A stretch of DNA of 50,684 nucleotides from PALSA-1355 sp031400775 (GTDB taxonomy: Bacteria > Planctomycetota > Planctomycetia > Pirellulales > PALSA-1355): the NCBI GenBank assembly GCA_031400775.1, contig JANNQN010000401.1:1-50684 (forward strand). The letters run 5' to 3'. Both the position numbers and the translations under genes were made by a program. The notes below the pieces were generated by a model. That model was given only the letters and a program-made list of their open reading frames with translations, was not told where the DNA came from and did not search any database. Below, piece by piece: positions 35,069 through 43,549 of the stretch; positions within the stretch are counted from its first letter, which is position 1, and every line of letters begins with the position of its first letter.

Positions 35069-35311
35069 GTGATTTCTCGAACGGTTTTCGCGATACTAGT
35101 CACCTCGGCCTGCATTCTGCCGGTCGCGATCACGATCGTATTGGCCGTGGGGCGGCTGTTGGGGGCCATGCAAGACGAGGCCGGCGCCGCCGTGCTGGAC
35201 CGCGTGGCCTTGGCGATTGGCATTCTGTGGGCGATCGACCTGGTGTGCCTGTTGGTGGCACAAGGAATCAATTCGCTGGGCCCGCCCTCCGATCCCTCGG
35301 CAAGGCCCTAG
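35069..35311 (+). CDS. Small two-helix membrane protein
   Basis: 80 residues. Two hydrophobic stretches: about 5-28 (TVFAILVTSACILPVAITIV) and about 45-65 (VALAIGILWAIDLVCLLV), joined by a short polar loop. The GTG at 35069 has AGGGA at 35059-35063 about 5 nt upstream. A TTG at 35048 would extend the frame by seven codons but has no ribosome site. I do not recognise a family. It is divergent from the esterase and converges on the saccharopine-like gene. Confidence 0.5.
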   Translation: MISRTVFAILVTSACILPVAITIVLAVGRLLGAMQDEAGAAVLDRVALAIGILWAIDLVCLLVAQGINSLGPPSDPSARP

Positions 35312-35348
35312 CGGCGAATTGCCGAATACGCTTCGGCGAAACCGCGTG

Positions 35349-36416
35349 TCAGGCCGGCGTTTCCCACTGCAGGTCGGTGTTCGGGAAGCTGAGAATAAAA
35401 TCCTTGCCAAATGCCTGTGAGGCAGTCGAAAAACCCCGCGGCACTTCGCCCGCCAGAGTCTTTTCCAAGGCGGCTACGGCCGTTAGCGCCGTGAGCTTGT
35501 AGCCGCTGAGCGTTTCCAGCGTGGCCGAAACCGAGTTGCCCTGGTCGTCGCTCACCCGTCCCCAGAGCGAGCTGTGGCCGGTTTCGAGCTCTTGCTCCGA
35601 AGGCCCTTTGACTCGCTTGTCGACTTGCCGCTTGGCGATTGTCTGCAGCGGACTCCAGGCCAACAAGGGCAGCAAGAAGCGGAACCGTCGCAGCCGCGCG
35701 ATCTGCTTGGGAGAGGACGTCGTATAGACCTCGATGTTGGGAATGCCCGTCGAATAGTAGGCGCTGGCCACATCGCCCCAGGGAATGGTCATGCCCAACA
35801 GCGATCGCTTGCGAAAGGGAATCTCCATCGTCTTCCAGGCGATCGGCACGTGTCGAATCTCGCCGTCGATGCGGACTCGCCCGCCGCTGGGCAGCGCCTC
35901 GACCATCGTCTTGGACGTTCCCGGGCTCAAGCCGCCCGAGGCCGAGAAGGCCAACTGCAAGACCCGCGCGCCGGGCAGTCGTTCGGCCAGCATCGCGGCC
36001 AGGCAATCGCTGGGGACTACGTCAAAACCCACGGCGGGCAACAGGGCCACGCCTTCGTGCGCGGCTCGCTCGCTCCGCTCGGCCGCCGACACGATCACGT
36101 CGATCTCGCCGGTGATGTCCAGATAGTCGGCCCCGGCGGCCAGGCAGCCCTCCATCATCGGGCCGGCCGTTTGCGAAAAGGGACCGGCACAATGCAACAC
36201 GGCCCTGCAGCCCCGCAATTTGTCGGCGATCTGGTCTACGTTGTGCAGAGCGAAGCTTAGCGATTCACAGCCCAGCTCCTGTGCAAGAGCCGCCACCGAC
36301 TCTTGATTGCGACCGGCCAGCACGGGCTTCAGTCCGCGCGCGACGGCCTCTCGGGCGATGAGTCGCCCGGTGTAGCCGTTGGCGCCGTAGATCATCGCGC
36401 GAGGCGGTTGGTTCAT
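35349..36416 (-). CDS. Saccharopine dehydrogenase-like / trans-acting enoyl reductase family
   Basis: 355 residues. N-terminal Rossmann fold with IYGANGYTGRLIAREA (GxxGxxG dinucleotide loop), CAGPFSQTAGPMMEGCLAAG and DYLDITGEIDVI (the saccharopine-dehydrogenase hallmark), then GFDVVPSDCLAAML. Members include plant/bacterial saccharopine-dehydrogenase-like oxidoreductases and mycobacterial trans-acting enoyl reductases of lipid synthesis. The real substrate is unknown. It is third in a leftward run behind AAA+ and VWA genes (51 bp gap), so probably co-transcribed, though a functional link is unclear. ATG at 36416. Confidence 0.88.
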   Translation of the reverse strand: MNQPPRAMIYGANGYTGRLIAREAVARGLKPVLAGRNQESVAALAQELGCESLSFALHNVDQIADKLRGCRAVLHCAGPFSQTAGPMMEGCLAAGADYLDITGEIDVIVSAAERSERAAHEGVALLPAVGFDVVPSDCLAAMLAERLPGARVLQLAFSASGGLSPGTSKTMVEALPSGGRVRIDGEIRHVPIAWKTMEIPFRKRSLLGMTIPWGDVASAYYSTGIPNIEVYTTSSPKQIARLRRFRFLLPLLAWSPLQTIAKRQVDKRVKGPSEQELETGHSSLWGRVSDDQGNSVSATLETLSGYKLTALTAVAALEKTLAGEVPRGFSTASQAFGKDFILSFPNTDLQWETPA

Positions 36417-36467
36417 AGGCGGACGGCGGTGAGCCGAATGGTTAGCGAGGAATCGACAGTCGAACGG

Positions 36468-38168
36468 TCACGAAACGATGTCGCGCCGCCGGTTCAAGTA
36501 GTCCCAGACGACGTAGCGGTCCAAGTCGCGACCGGCGGTGAAAAACACCCGGCCGCGGGTCGACTCGGCCAGTCGATATGCAAACTGTACATCCTCGCTC
36601 GACTGCGACCAACTAGGTAATAGAAAAATATTGATCGTAATCTGCTCGCGGTGGCACAACAGGCCCTCGCGCATCGTCGCCGCCTCGGTGCTCGGATCGG
36701 GCGGATAGAGCAAATACAGGTGCGGACCGTCGAAATGGGCGGTCGGCAGCCCGTCGGTGATCAAGATGATCTGCCGGTTCGGAGTGTCCTGCGCGGCCAA
36801 AAACCGCCGACCCATTTGCAGGGCGTGTTGAATGTTCGTGAAATGCGGCGGAATGTAATACTCGCTGATATCCTCGCGGCTCATGTCGGCCCGCAGCCGC
36901 ACCACGGGATCGAACACGGTCACGGGCTTGGGCATGAGGGCCGCGATGTCGCCGGAGCGGACCGGCTTGGCGAAGCTGTACATCTCGAGGAATTGCAGAT
37001 AGTCGCCGGGATACTCTCGCTGGATCAGCCCCTGCAGGGCCAGCGCCATGCGCTTGACGTGCATGTACAGCCCGCCGTAGCGCATCGAGCCGCTCATGTC
37101 CATCAGGACCGCGGTGGCGCATTTGGGCGTGTTGCGCGTGCGGTGGATCTCAATGTCTTCCTGCTTGAGTCGGATCGGCAGCCCACCACCGCCGCGGACC
37201 ATGGCGTTGGTCAGCGACCCCACCATATCCATATTGGCGATCGAGTCGCCGAATTCGTAGCTTTTGGTGTGTTGCAGCTCCACGGCGCCTTCGCCCACCA
37301 CGGGTCCCTGGTGCCGGCCGGTTCGCGAGGACTCCAGGTTGCTGAAAATCCGTTCCAGCAGTTTGCCCTGGAACAAACGATAGGCCTGCGGCGTGAGGTG
37401 GTAACCCTCGGGCCCACGCTCCAGGCCCTGCTGCTCGGCCATGTGACGCAGCAATTCCTCGATCTGCTGTTGGAGCTGATTCAATTTGTCGACTTCGCCC
37501 GGCTCGGCGAATTGCGAGAGCTCCTCCAAGTCGATGACGCCGATCTGCGCGGTCTTGGCGGCTTCCTCCAATTGCTGGAGCAGGCGATCGATCGCCTCCA
37601 GTTCTTCTTTGATTTCCAACGCCTCGGTCACGCTCATCGGCGTGTGCCCGGTGAAGGCGTACTTACCGGCCAGCTCGTCGACCTGATACTTTTCTCCCAA
37701 GCGGGCCACCAACTGCACCAGCTCGCGGGCGAACTTAGAGCGGTCGTCACCGGCCTGGTACCACAGCCGCTCCAAGTCGCGAATCTGCTCGTCGCGAAAG
37801 CTCTGGGCAAAGCGCTTCTGCAAATTTGCCGGCGGCTTGATCGACTCGCCCTGGTCTCGATAGGCCTGCCGGGCTTCTTTCTGCACTTTGCGGGTTTCGT
37901 ACTTTTCCAGGATCTTGCGCTTGCGCTCTTCCAGCATGGCACGCAGCGCGTCGATGCTGGGACCAAAGCCGGCGATCTGACTGGGGTCGAGATGAATCGC
38001 GCGGGCCAACTCCTCGTCAGTCAGCTCGCGCATGCTGCCGTACATCAGCAAGTGCTCGAAGGCCGGCGAAACCAGGTCAGGCGGCGGCGCCGTCGGGCTA
38101 GGCAAGTTCTTGGGATCGAACTTTTGGTAGGTGTGAATCACCCCGCCCAGTGATTTCGGTTGGTTCAT
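36468..38168 (-). CDS. VWA-domain partner of the AAA+ ATPase
   Basis: 566 residues. An N-terminal helical region (1-330), including a coiled-coil-like stretch around 180-250, is followed by a von Willebrand A domain with the MIDAS motif D357-M-S-G-S (DMSGSM) and further MIDAS loop residues (TDGLPTAHFDG at about 480). The pattern of an AAA+ protein followed by a VWA protein matches the MoxR/VWA and magnesium-chelatase-like pairs, where the AAA+ ring remodels or activates a target bound by the VWA partner. The ATG at 38168 (MNQPKSLGG) fits the family; an upstream extension runs into the AAA+ gene. It lies 34 bp after that gene. Target unknown. Confidence 0.88.
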   Translation of the reverse strand: MNQPKSLGGVIHTYQKFDPKNLPSPTAPPPDLVSPAFEHLLMYGSMRELTDEELARAIHLDPSQIAGFGPSIDALRAMLEERKRKILEKYETRKVQKEARQAYRDQGESIKPPANLQKRFAQSFRDEQIRDLERLWYQAGDDRSKFARELVQLVARLGEKYQVDELAGKYAFTGHTPMSVTEALEIKEELEAIDRLLQQLEEAAKTAQIGVIDLEELSQFAEPGEVDKLNQLQQQIEELLRHMAEQQGLERGPEGYHLTPQAYRLFQGKLLERIFSNLESSRTGRHQGPVVGEGAVELQHTKSYEFGDSIANMDMVGSLTNAMVRGGGGLPIRLKQEDIEIHRTRNTPKCATAVLMDMSGSMRYGGLYMHVKRMALALQGLIQREYPGDYLQFLEMYSFAKPVRSGDIAALMPKPVTVFDPVVRLRADMSREDISEYYIPPHFTNIQHALQMGRRFLAAQDTPNRQIILITDGLPTAHFDGPHLYLLYPPDPSTEAATMREGLLCHREQITINIFLLPSWSQSSEDVQFAYRLAESTRGRVFFTAGRDLDRYVVWDYLNRRRDIVS

Positions 38169-38202
38169 GCGTAGCCGAGCCTTGTTTCGACGATGCTTCT
38201 CG

Positions 38203-39621
38203 CTATTTGATCTCGTACACGATCCGCCCGCGTTGCTGGGCCCGAGAAATCCGGTCCGAGGCATAGAGACCGGCCAGGACAAACTCGACGCACGAGGCCC
38301 GCATGGCCGGATCGCTCGACGCGTTGACTTCGAATGCCTTTTCCCAAGCCGGCGGCACGCGCGCCAGCCGCTCGGCGTAGTGGGCCGAGGGCAGCATGTC
38401 GCCGACTTCGATCTTCACGCCCTGGGAAAAGATCTCCGAGATCTCGTCCAGCCCATGACGATCGACGTATTCTTCGAAGACCGTGCGAATCGCGTCGGCC
38501 ATGATCGCATCGAGCACCTGCCGCTCCGACATTTGATGGCTGCCCATCATGTCGAGCTCCAACTTGCCCAGCGACGAGCTGTAGAGGTGCCCCAGGTCGC
38601 TGATCCGCGGCACTGCCGGCTTTTCGTTCAGTAGCGCGCCGCGCTGGCGGGCGCTGGCGACCATCGTGCGATAGTTTGCAAGACTGAGCCGCGCGCTGAC
38701 GCCCGACGCCTGGTCGACGAATTTCGACTTGCGTGCGGCCATGCTCACTTGCTCGATGATCTCGCGCATGAAGTAGGGGACCGAGACCGGGAAGTCGCCC
38801 CCCAGCTCGATCCCGGATTCCTGCTCCATGATCTGGATGCCGAGATCCCGCTCGCGTGGGTAGTGCGTGTGAATGACCGAGCCGATGCGATCCTTCAACT
38901 GCGGAATCACCTTGCCGCTGCGGTTGTAAGTGGCCGGGTTGGCCGAGAACAGGATCAGCACGTCGATGTCGAAGTTGATCGGATATCCGCGAATCTGCAC
39001 GTCGCGTTCTTCCAGGATGTTGAACAACCCGACTTGCACCAGCTCGTCCAATTCGGGCAGTTCGTTGATGGCGAAGATGCCGCGGTGCATCCGCGGTATC
39101 AGCCCGAAGTGCAGCGCCTCTTCCGCCGACATGCTGGTGCCGCCGGCCAATTTCGCCGGGTCGATCTCTCCGATGATGTCGGCGAACTTGGTGCCGGGCG
39201 CCAATCGTTCGGCGTAGCGCGCCTTCCGCGGCCACCAGGCGATCGGCACGTCCTCTTCCGCCTCGCTGGCCACGAAACGTTTGCAAACCCGCGTGATTGG
39301 GTGCAAGGGATCGTCGTGCAGCGGGGCTTCGGGAATATCGATGTAGGGAATCTCGTCATCCAGGAAACGCACCAAGGCGCGCATCAGGCGGCTCTTGGCC
39401 TGTCCCTTCTCGCCCAGGAACAGCATGTCGTGCTGGGCGATCACGGCCAGGTTGATCTCCGGAATCACGGTGTCTTCATAGCCGATGATGCCGGGAAACA
39501 ACTCCTCGCCGCTGCTGAGCATGCGTAAGAAGTTGTCGTAGATTTCCTGCTTGACGGACTTGGAAACCCAACCGCTGGCTCGCAATTCGGCCAGCGTCGC
39601 TGGTTTGGTCGATGTGGTCAT
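38203..39621 (-). CDS. AAA+ ATPase, magnesium-chelatase-subunit-I-like
   Basis: 472 residues. Walker A GEKGQAKS (70-77), Walker B-like GIFAINELPE (181-190, with Asn186 where many AAA+ proteins have Asp), sensor 1 FSANP (225-229) and RIGS-type arginine region near 245. A C-terminal lid follows. The sequence resembles the magnesium-chelatase-like AAA+ family (ChlI/BchI relatives) rather than typical MoxR. In real Mg-chelatase the partner BchD carries a VWA domain, and the next gene here is a VWA protein. As there are no other bacteriochlorophyll genes, a pigment role is unlikely; the pair probably inserts or remodels something else. ATG at 39621. Confidence 0.87.
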   Translation of the reverse strand: MTTSTKPATLAELRASGWVSKSVKQEIYDNFLRMLSSGEELFPGIIGYEDTVIPEINLAVIAQHDMLFLGEKGQAKSRLMRALVRFLDDEIPYIDIPEAPLHDDPLHPITRVCKRFVASEAEEDVPIAWWPRKARYAERLAPGTKFADIIGEIDPAKLAGGTSMSAEEALHFGLIPRMHRGIFAINELPELDELVQVGLFNILEERDVQIRGYPINFDIDVLILFSANPATYNRSGKVIPQLKDRIGSVIHTHYPRERDLGIQIMEQESGIELGGDFPVSVPYFMREIIEQVSMAARKSKFVDQASGVSARLSLANYRTMVASARQRGALLNEKPAVPRISDLGHLYSSSLGKLELDMMGSHQMSERQVLDAIMADAIRTVFEEYVDRHGLDEISEIFSQGVKIEVGDMLPSAHYAERLARVPPAWEKAFEVNASSDPAMRASCVEFVLAGLYASDRISRAQQRGRIVYEIK

Positions 39622-39674
39622 GACGGGAACAGGCACCTGGGGTGAGTCGACTAAGAGTCTATCCGAGAACTGTC

Positions 39675-39724
39675 GGGGACTGTCCCAATTTTGCAATGGC
39701 TTCGAGCAAAATGGGACTGTCCCC
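39675..39724. repeat. REP-like imperfect palindrome
   Basis: Two arms, GGGGACTGTCCCAATTTTGC (39675-39694) and GCAAAATGGGACTGTCCCC (39706-39724), around an 11-nt spacer. Each arm contains GGGACTGTCCC, itself a palindrome. It lies between the AAA+ gene start and the DUF1559 gene end. Confidence 0.7.
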
Positions 39725-39837
39725 CTCTCCGAGACCGCGAGCTACACGATTATAGCGCGCGGCGGTGCGACGCCAAGCTGGTGGCCGGCCGCCGACCCCC
39801 GCTCTTGAGCCCCCGCGACACCGCGGCCGGCAGCCGC

Positions 39838-40836
39838 TTAGCGGCCGTCTTCGACCGTTTCGGCGCCGGCCCGCGTGGCCATTGCGCTCCAAGTGAGTTG
39901 ATTGATCATTTCGTCGATGAATCGCACGCTGCCATCCCCAAACAGCACGTTGCAGCCGCCCGAGTGCTCGCTAAACATTTCGTCGACAAAGCCCACCGGA
40001 CTATTAGGCGGGTGGATCACTGGCAGGTGTTCTTCGTGCTCTTCGTCGTGCCCCTCGTGTTCCTCGTGGGGGTGTTCGCTGGGCCCGCTGTGTACGTTGA
40101 TCTGCGGGGCAGCCGGTTCGCAATGCGAGGCCGGGAACAGGGCGCTGGGGCATGTCACGCTGCCGGGCACGATGCCCACCCAGGTCGAATTGCTGTGCAG
40201 CGGTGTTTGCTCGCCCAGGAACACGGTATGGCTCGTGCCGTCGGTGATGTCCTTGATCCGAATGCGACTATTGCGGAACAACGGGCCGTCAGCGATCCGC
40301 GACAGGTTCGCCGCCGGTTCCTCCCACACCTCGGCCCGCCCGGCGTTGGCCACGTAGTGGCTGCGGGAGAACTCGGCCAGGCTGTTTCCGGCGGCGTCCA
40401 TGACCGTGTACGTTTTCGAGTCGTCGCTCACGCTGGGGCACAAATAGGCGCCGATCGACTGTTGGGCTGCCTCGGCATTGGCCGGCGACCAGCAGGGCAG
40501 GGCGGGGTCGAACGAATCCCGCACGTTGTCCCCTTCCATGAACGGCAGGATCTGCATCAGGCACGTCCAGCCCGGGCCGGCGTCGCCCGTTTCGGCATCG
40601 GCCGGTCCCATCGCTCCGCCCGGCTGCGACGTATAAGCCGAGGCAAAGTGCTTCTTGGCATCGTGGAACGCGATCATGGCGATTCCCATCTGCCGCAGAT
40701 TATTGGCGCACTGCGTGCGGCGGGCGCTGTCGCGAGCCGCTTGTACGGCCGGGAGCAATAGCGCCACCAGCATGCCGATAACGGCAATCACGACCAACAG
40801 TTCAATTAACGTAAAAGCTTTACGAACCCGCCACAT
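39838..40836 (-). CDS. DUF1559 prepilin-like secreted protein with a His-rich insert
   Basis: 332 residues. N-terminal type IV prepilin/pseudopilin signal: KAFTLIELLVVIAVIGMLVALLLPAVQAARDSAR (the processing site is in KAF^TLIE), then a DUF1559 domain ending in the H-x9-DG motif HSGGCNVLFGDG (H291...D301-G302). DUF1559 proteins are the most abundant family in planctomycetes and are secreted via a pseudopilin-type pathway. Unusual here: a His/Glu-rich insert (249-275, EHPHEEHEGHDEEHEEHLP with extra His) just before the motif, likely to bind transition metals. GGAGGGG lies about 8 nt upstream of the ATG at 40836. It lies 166 bp downstream of the His-rich gene. Confidence 0.9.
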   Translation of the reverse strand: MWRVRKAFTLIELLVVIAVIGMLVALLLPAVQAARDSARRTQCANNLRQMGIAMIAFHDAKKHFASAYTSQPGGAMGPADAETGDAGPGWTCLMQILPFMEGDNVRDSFDPALPCWSPANAEAAQQSIGAYLCPSVSDDSKTYTVMDAAGNSLAEFSRSHYVANAGRAEVWEEPAANLSRIADGPLFRNSRIRIKDITDGTSHTVFLGEQTPLHSNSTWVGIVPGSVTCPSALFPASHCEPAAPQINVHSGPSEHPHEEHEGHDEEHEEHLPVIHPPNSPVGFVDEMFSEHSGGCNVLFGDGSVRFIDEMINQLTWSAMATRAGAETVEDGR

Positions 40837-41002
40837 CGCTCGATCCCCTCCAGAATAAAGTCAAAGCGCGCCCAACAACGGCGCAGCCTGATTCGCCTGC
40901 CAAGCGACCAACGGGAAGGATTTCGATAACATAGCCGCGCGCTTTGCAGCAGCCAGTGCGCGCACGTCGTTACGTGAAATGCGCGCTAGATCCCCCCGCG
41001 CT

Positions 41003-41422
41003 TTAGCTGACGCGGGGCGGAGCGCGAGAGTGCTGGGTGCGCGCCGAGACAGCGATGGTCTCGTGCGTCGCGACGATGCGAAGTGGCTCGACGAAGCCGC
41101 GGAGTTCGACCAGTTGCACGCTCTGGGCCGGCACGACCCGTTGACCGGCAGCGCGGCAAATCGTGCAATCGTCGTGGTGGCCGGCGCTGGCGTCGACCAG
41201 CGACGGTCCTCGGTGGGTGTCCGGCGAGGCATGGTCGTGCTGGCCATGTTCGTCGTGGCCGTGCGCATGCTGGCATATGTCGCCGGCGGCACCGCCATGC
41301 GCATGATCGCCATGCGCATGGTCGTGTGCGTGGCTGTGCAACAAATTGCCCGCGGCGCCGGCCGTCAGATAGACGACCGACAGCAGGCAGGTTGCCAGGC
41401 GATTGCGAAATAGGTGGAGCAT
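41003..41422 (-). CDS. Secreted His-rich DUF2946-like protein
   Basis: 139 residues. Signal peptide (MLHLFRNRLATCLLSVVYLT) followed by a His-rich run (HSHAHDHAHGDHAHGG and HAHGHDEHGQHDHA), then CTICRAAGQ and a C-terminal HSRAPP. The C-x2-C with a terminal RAPP resembles the DUF2946 small-protein family found in metal/copper-associated loci. About 19 His in 139 residues suggests binding of Cu, Zn, Ni or Co. The ATG at 41422 has no clear Shine-Dalgarno; an ATG at 41467 is a possible alternative. A GC hairpin (40992-41015) overlaps the stop. Downstream on the same strand is the DUF1559 protein with its own His insert. Confidence 0.62.
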   Translation of the reverse strand: MLHLFRNRLATCLLSVVYLTAGAAGNLLHSHAHDHAHGDHAHGGAAGDICQHAHGHDEHGQHDHASPDTHRGPSLVDASAGHHDDCTICRAAGQRVVPAQSVQLVELRGFVEPLRIVATHETIAVSARTQHSRAPPRVS

Positions 41423-41562
41423 GGGGGGAGCAGAAACGCCCAGTGAGGCGGACCGACCAGCCCCCACTTTACTTCCTTTGGCTCGGCGCCGTCAATGGAA
41501 ATGCCGGCCAGTGCCGGCTGAAGCGGCTGCCGGGCCGCCGCTTTCTTACGGTGTATTCCCGA

Positions 41563-42054
41563 TCAAGTATGGCTGGCGCGATACGAGTTTAGCGCCGCGT
41601 GGGCCTGGCCCTGATGGTGGGCTTCGTGCCAACTGAGAATGTGTAGCACGTCGAGAAACGTTAGCTTGCGCTGGGCCAGCGGCGGCGGGATCTCGCCCAG
41701 TCGGTCGTCACTGTAAGTGGCCAGAGTCGCCAGCAGCCGCTGGCGGGACTCGCCCAGAATCTCGCGAATCGTCGCCGCCGCTGGAATGTCGTCGTCGGGC
41801 TTGCTGCCGCCCCGGAAGCGGGGCCACAACTCGGTCCATTGGGCCGGCTTGTCGGGCGCCAGTCGTTCGGTCGCAAAAATCTCCTCGGTAATGCCGACGT
41901 GCAGCAACTGCCAACCAATGTGCGCGCGTCCGGGACCCAAGCGATAGGCGAGCGCGGCAGCGGGCTGGGGTAGCTTTTCGATCTCGTCGAGCGTGGCGAG
42001 CGTGCGCGCTCGATTGAATTCAAAGCTGCGAGTGAGAATCTGAATCGTGTTCAT
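41563..42054 (-). CDS. DinB-family protein
   Basis: 163 residues. Four-helix bundle pattern with the three metal-binding histidines visible: HIGWQLLH (45-52, first His), and HEAHHQGQAH (about 142-151, two more). DinB-like proteins include thiol transferases (bacillithiol or mycothiol dependent) and maleylpyruvate isomerases, but most are of unknown function. Metal ligands appear intact. The ATG at 42054 with GAGG 12-15 nt before is weak. It is divergent from the DUF1080 gene. Confidence 0.82.
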   Translation of the reverse strand: MNTIQILTRSFEFNRARTLATLDEIEKLPQPAAALAYRLGPGRAHIGWQLLHVGITEEIFATERLAPDKPAQWTELWPRFRGGSKPDDDIPAAATIREILGESRQRLLATLATYSDDRLGEIPPPLAQRKLTFLDVLHILSWHEAHHQGQAHAALNSYRASHT

Positions 42055-42193
42055 GCGCGGATGGACCTCGAAACGAGAAGTGTGTTCTGGTATCGGAGAT
42101 CATTTTAGGGTTCCGCCGGGGCTGCGAACAGCGGGCACGCCTCACCCCTGGAAGCGCGGCCTTGCTGGGGATATGCTGGCCGGACGGCGCGGT

Positions 42194-42227
42194 CGATTCT
42201 AGTGACCGGGCGATTCTAATGACCGGG
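42194..42227. repeat. Tandem 17-bp repeat upstream of the DUF1080 gene
   Basis: CGATTCTAGTGACCGGG (42194-42210) and CGATTCTAATGACCGGG (42211-42227) are contiguous with one difference. It lies 20 bp before the start of the DUF1080 gene and could be a binding site or slipped-strand product. Confidence 0.6.
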
Positions 42228-42247
42228 CGTCCACGGGAGATATAGCG

Positions 42248-42865
42248 GTGATGCGGTTCCTTCTAATGATGAGTCTGTTGCTGGCCGCGGCGCCGGCCGT
42301 GGCGGCCGAAGAGGGGTTCGAATCGCTGTTCGATGGCCGCTCGCTCGACGGCTGGGAGGGCGATGCAAAGATCTTTCGCGTCGTCGACGGTGCGATTGTC
42401 GGCGGCACGCTCGAGGCGCGCATCGCTCGCAACGAGTTTCTATGCACGAAGCAGGACTTTGGCGATTTCGAGGTGCGGCTGAAGTTCAAGCTGCTGGGCA
42501 AGGGGGCGAATGCCGGCGTGCAGTTTCGCAGCCGGCGCATTCCCAATCACCACGAGGTCAACGGCTATCAGGCCGACCTGGGCGACGGCTGGTGGGGATC
42601 TCTGTACGATGAATCGCGCCGCAATAAGGTGCTGGTCGCTGCCGATCCGGCGGTCGTCAAGCAGGCGCTCAAACGGGACGAGTGGAACGACTACGCAGTT
42701 CGCTGCCAGGGCCCGCGGATCCAGATCTGGCTCAACGGACAGCCAACGGTCGACTACACCGAGCCGGACGACAAGATCGAGCGCGACGGACTCATTGGAT
42801 TGCAGATCCACGGCGGCGGCCCCAGCGAGGCCTGGTACAAGGATCTTCGCATCAAGAAGCTTTAG
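42248..42865 (+). CDS. Secreted DUF1080 (3-keto-disaccharide hydrolase-like) protein
   Basis: About 205 residues. Signal peptide MRFLLMMSLLLAAAPAVAAE, then the DUF1080 jelly-roll with SLFDGRSLDGWEG, DFEVRLKFKLLG, NAGVQFRSRR, DDKIERDGLIGLQIHGG and the final WYKDLRIKKL. This family is expanded in planctomycetes and includes 3-keto-glucose-derivative hydrolases; binding or hydrolysis of a sugar is the best guess. The start may be the GTG at 42248 (8 nt after GGGAG) or the ATG at 42251. A tandem 17-bp repeat precedes it. The HAD gene follows 60 bp later on the same strand. Confidence 0.86.
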   Translation: MMRFLLMMSLLLAAAPAVAAEEGFESLFDGRSLDGWEGDAKIFRVVDGAIVGGTLEARIARNEFLCTKQDFGDFEVRLKFKLLGKGANAGVQFRSRRIPNHHEVNGYQADLGDGWWGSLYDESRRNKVLVAADPAVVKQALKRDEWNDYAVRCQGPRIQIWLNGQPTVDYTEPDDKIERDGLIGLQIHGGGPSEAWYKDLRIKKL

Positions 42866-42925
42866 TGGAACAAAACGCAACGGCCACGCGCGATTTCTTG
42901 GCCAGGAATTTGGCAGCAGAGCCCT

Positions 42926-43549
42926 ATGCGACGACCCCGTTTTTTATACTTCGACCTGGGCAATGTGATCCTGAACTTCGACCATCGCCTGGCCTGCCGA
43001 CAGATGGGCGAAGTTTCCGGCGTGAGCGAACAAAAGGTCTGGGATCTCGTCTTTGCCACCGATCTGGAGCTGCGCTACGAGGCCGGCGAAATCAACGACC
43101 AGGAGTTCTACGAGATCTTCTGTCGCGAAACGGGCACGCGGCCGAATCTCGAAGCCCTGTTGCTGGCCGGCAGCGCAATCTTCACGCCCAACTTTTCGAT
43201 TTTTCCAGTGATCGCGGCCCTGGACGGCGCCGGGTATCGCATGGGCATCCTGTCGAATACCTGCCCGGGGCACTGGAGCTACTGCCGCGACGGCCGTTAT
43301 GGTCTGATCGATTTGGCTTTCGACGTGTACGCACTGAGCTATGAACTGGGGGCTTGCAAGCCGTCGCCCAAGATTTTCGCCGGGGCCGCGGCGCTGGCCC
43401 AGACTCCGCCCGAGGACATTTTCTTCACCGACGACATTCCCGGGCACGTCGCCGCTGCGCGCGAGGCTGGTTTCGACGCCGTGCAGTACACGACCACGCA
43501 GGCGCTAGTCGATGAACTGCGCCAGCGCGGTTTGCAGTTCAACTTCTAG
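42926..43549 (+). CDS. HAD-superfamily (subfamily IA) hydrolase
   Basis: 207 residues. HAD motifs: FLYFDLGNVIL (motif I; Asp10 nucleophile, though the usual second Asp of DxD is Gly/Asn here), ILSNT (motif II Ser), KPSPKIF (motif III Lys) and IFFTDDIPGH (motif IV). The helical cap sits after motif I. The closest pattern is the haloacid-dehalogenase / alpha-D-glucose-1-phosphate-phosphatase-like branch ('FDLGNV'). Substrate is not predictable. ATG at 42926. It ends tail to tail with the HAD-IIA gene, overlapping it by 4 bp. Confidence 0.88.
   Translation: MRRPRFLYFDLGNVILNFDHRLACRQMGEVSGVSEQKVWDLVFATDLELRYEAGEINDQEFYEIFCRETGTRPNLEALLLAGSAIFTPNFSIFPVIAALDGAGYRMGILSNTCPGHWSYCRDGRYGLIDLAFDVYALSYELGACKPSPKIFAGAAALAQTPPEDIFFTDDIPGHVAAAREAGFDAVQYTTTQALVDELRQRGLQFNF

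Noticed and set aside
40992..41015. GC hairpin at the end of the His-rich gene as terminator
   Set aside because: 7-bp stem with no T tract after it on the minus strand and it overlaps the stop codon.
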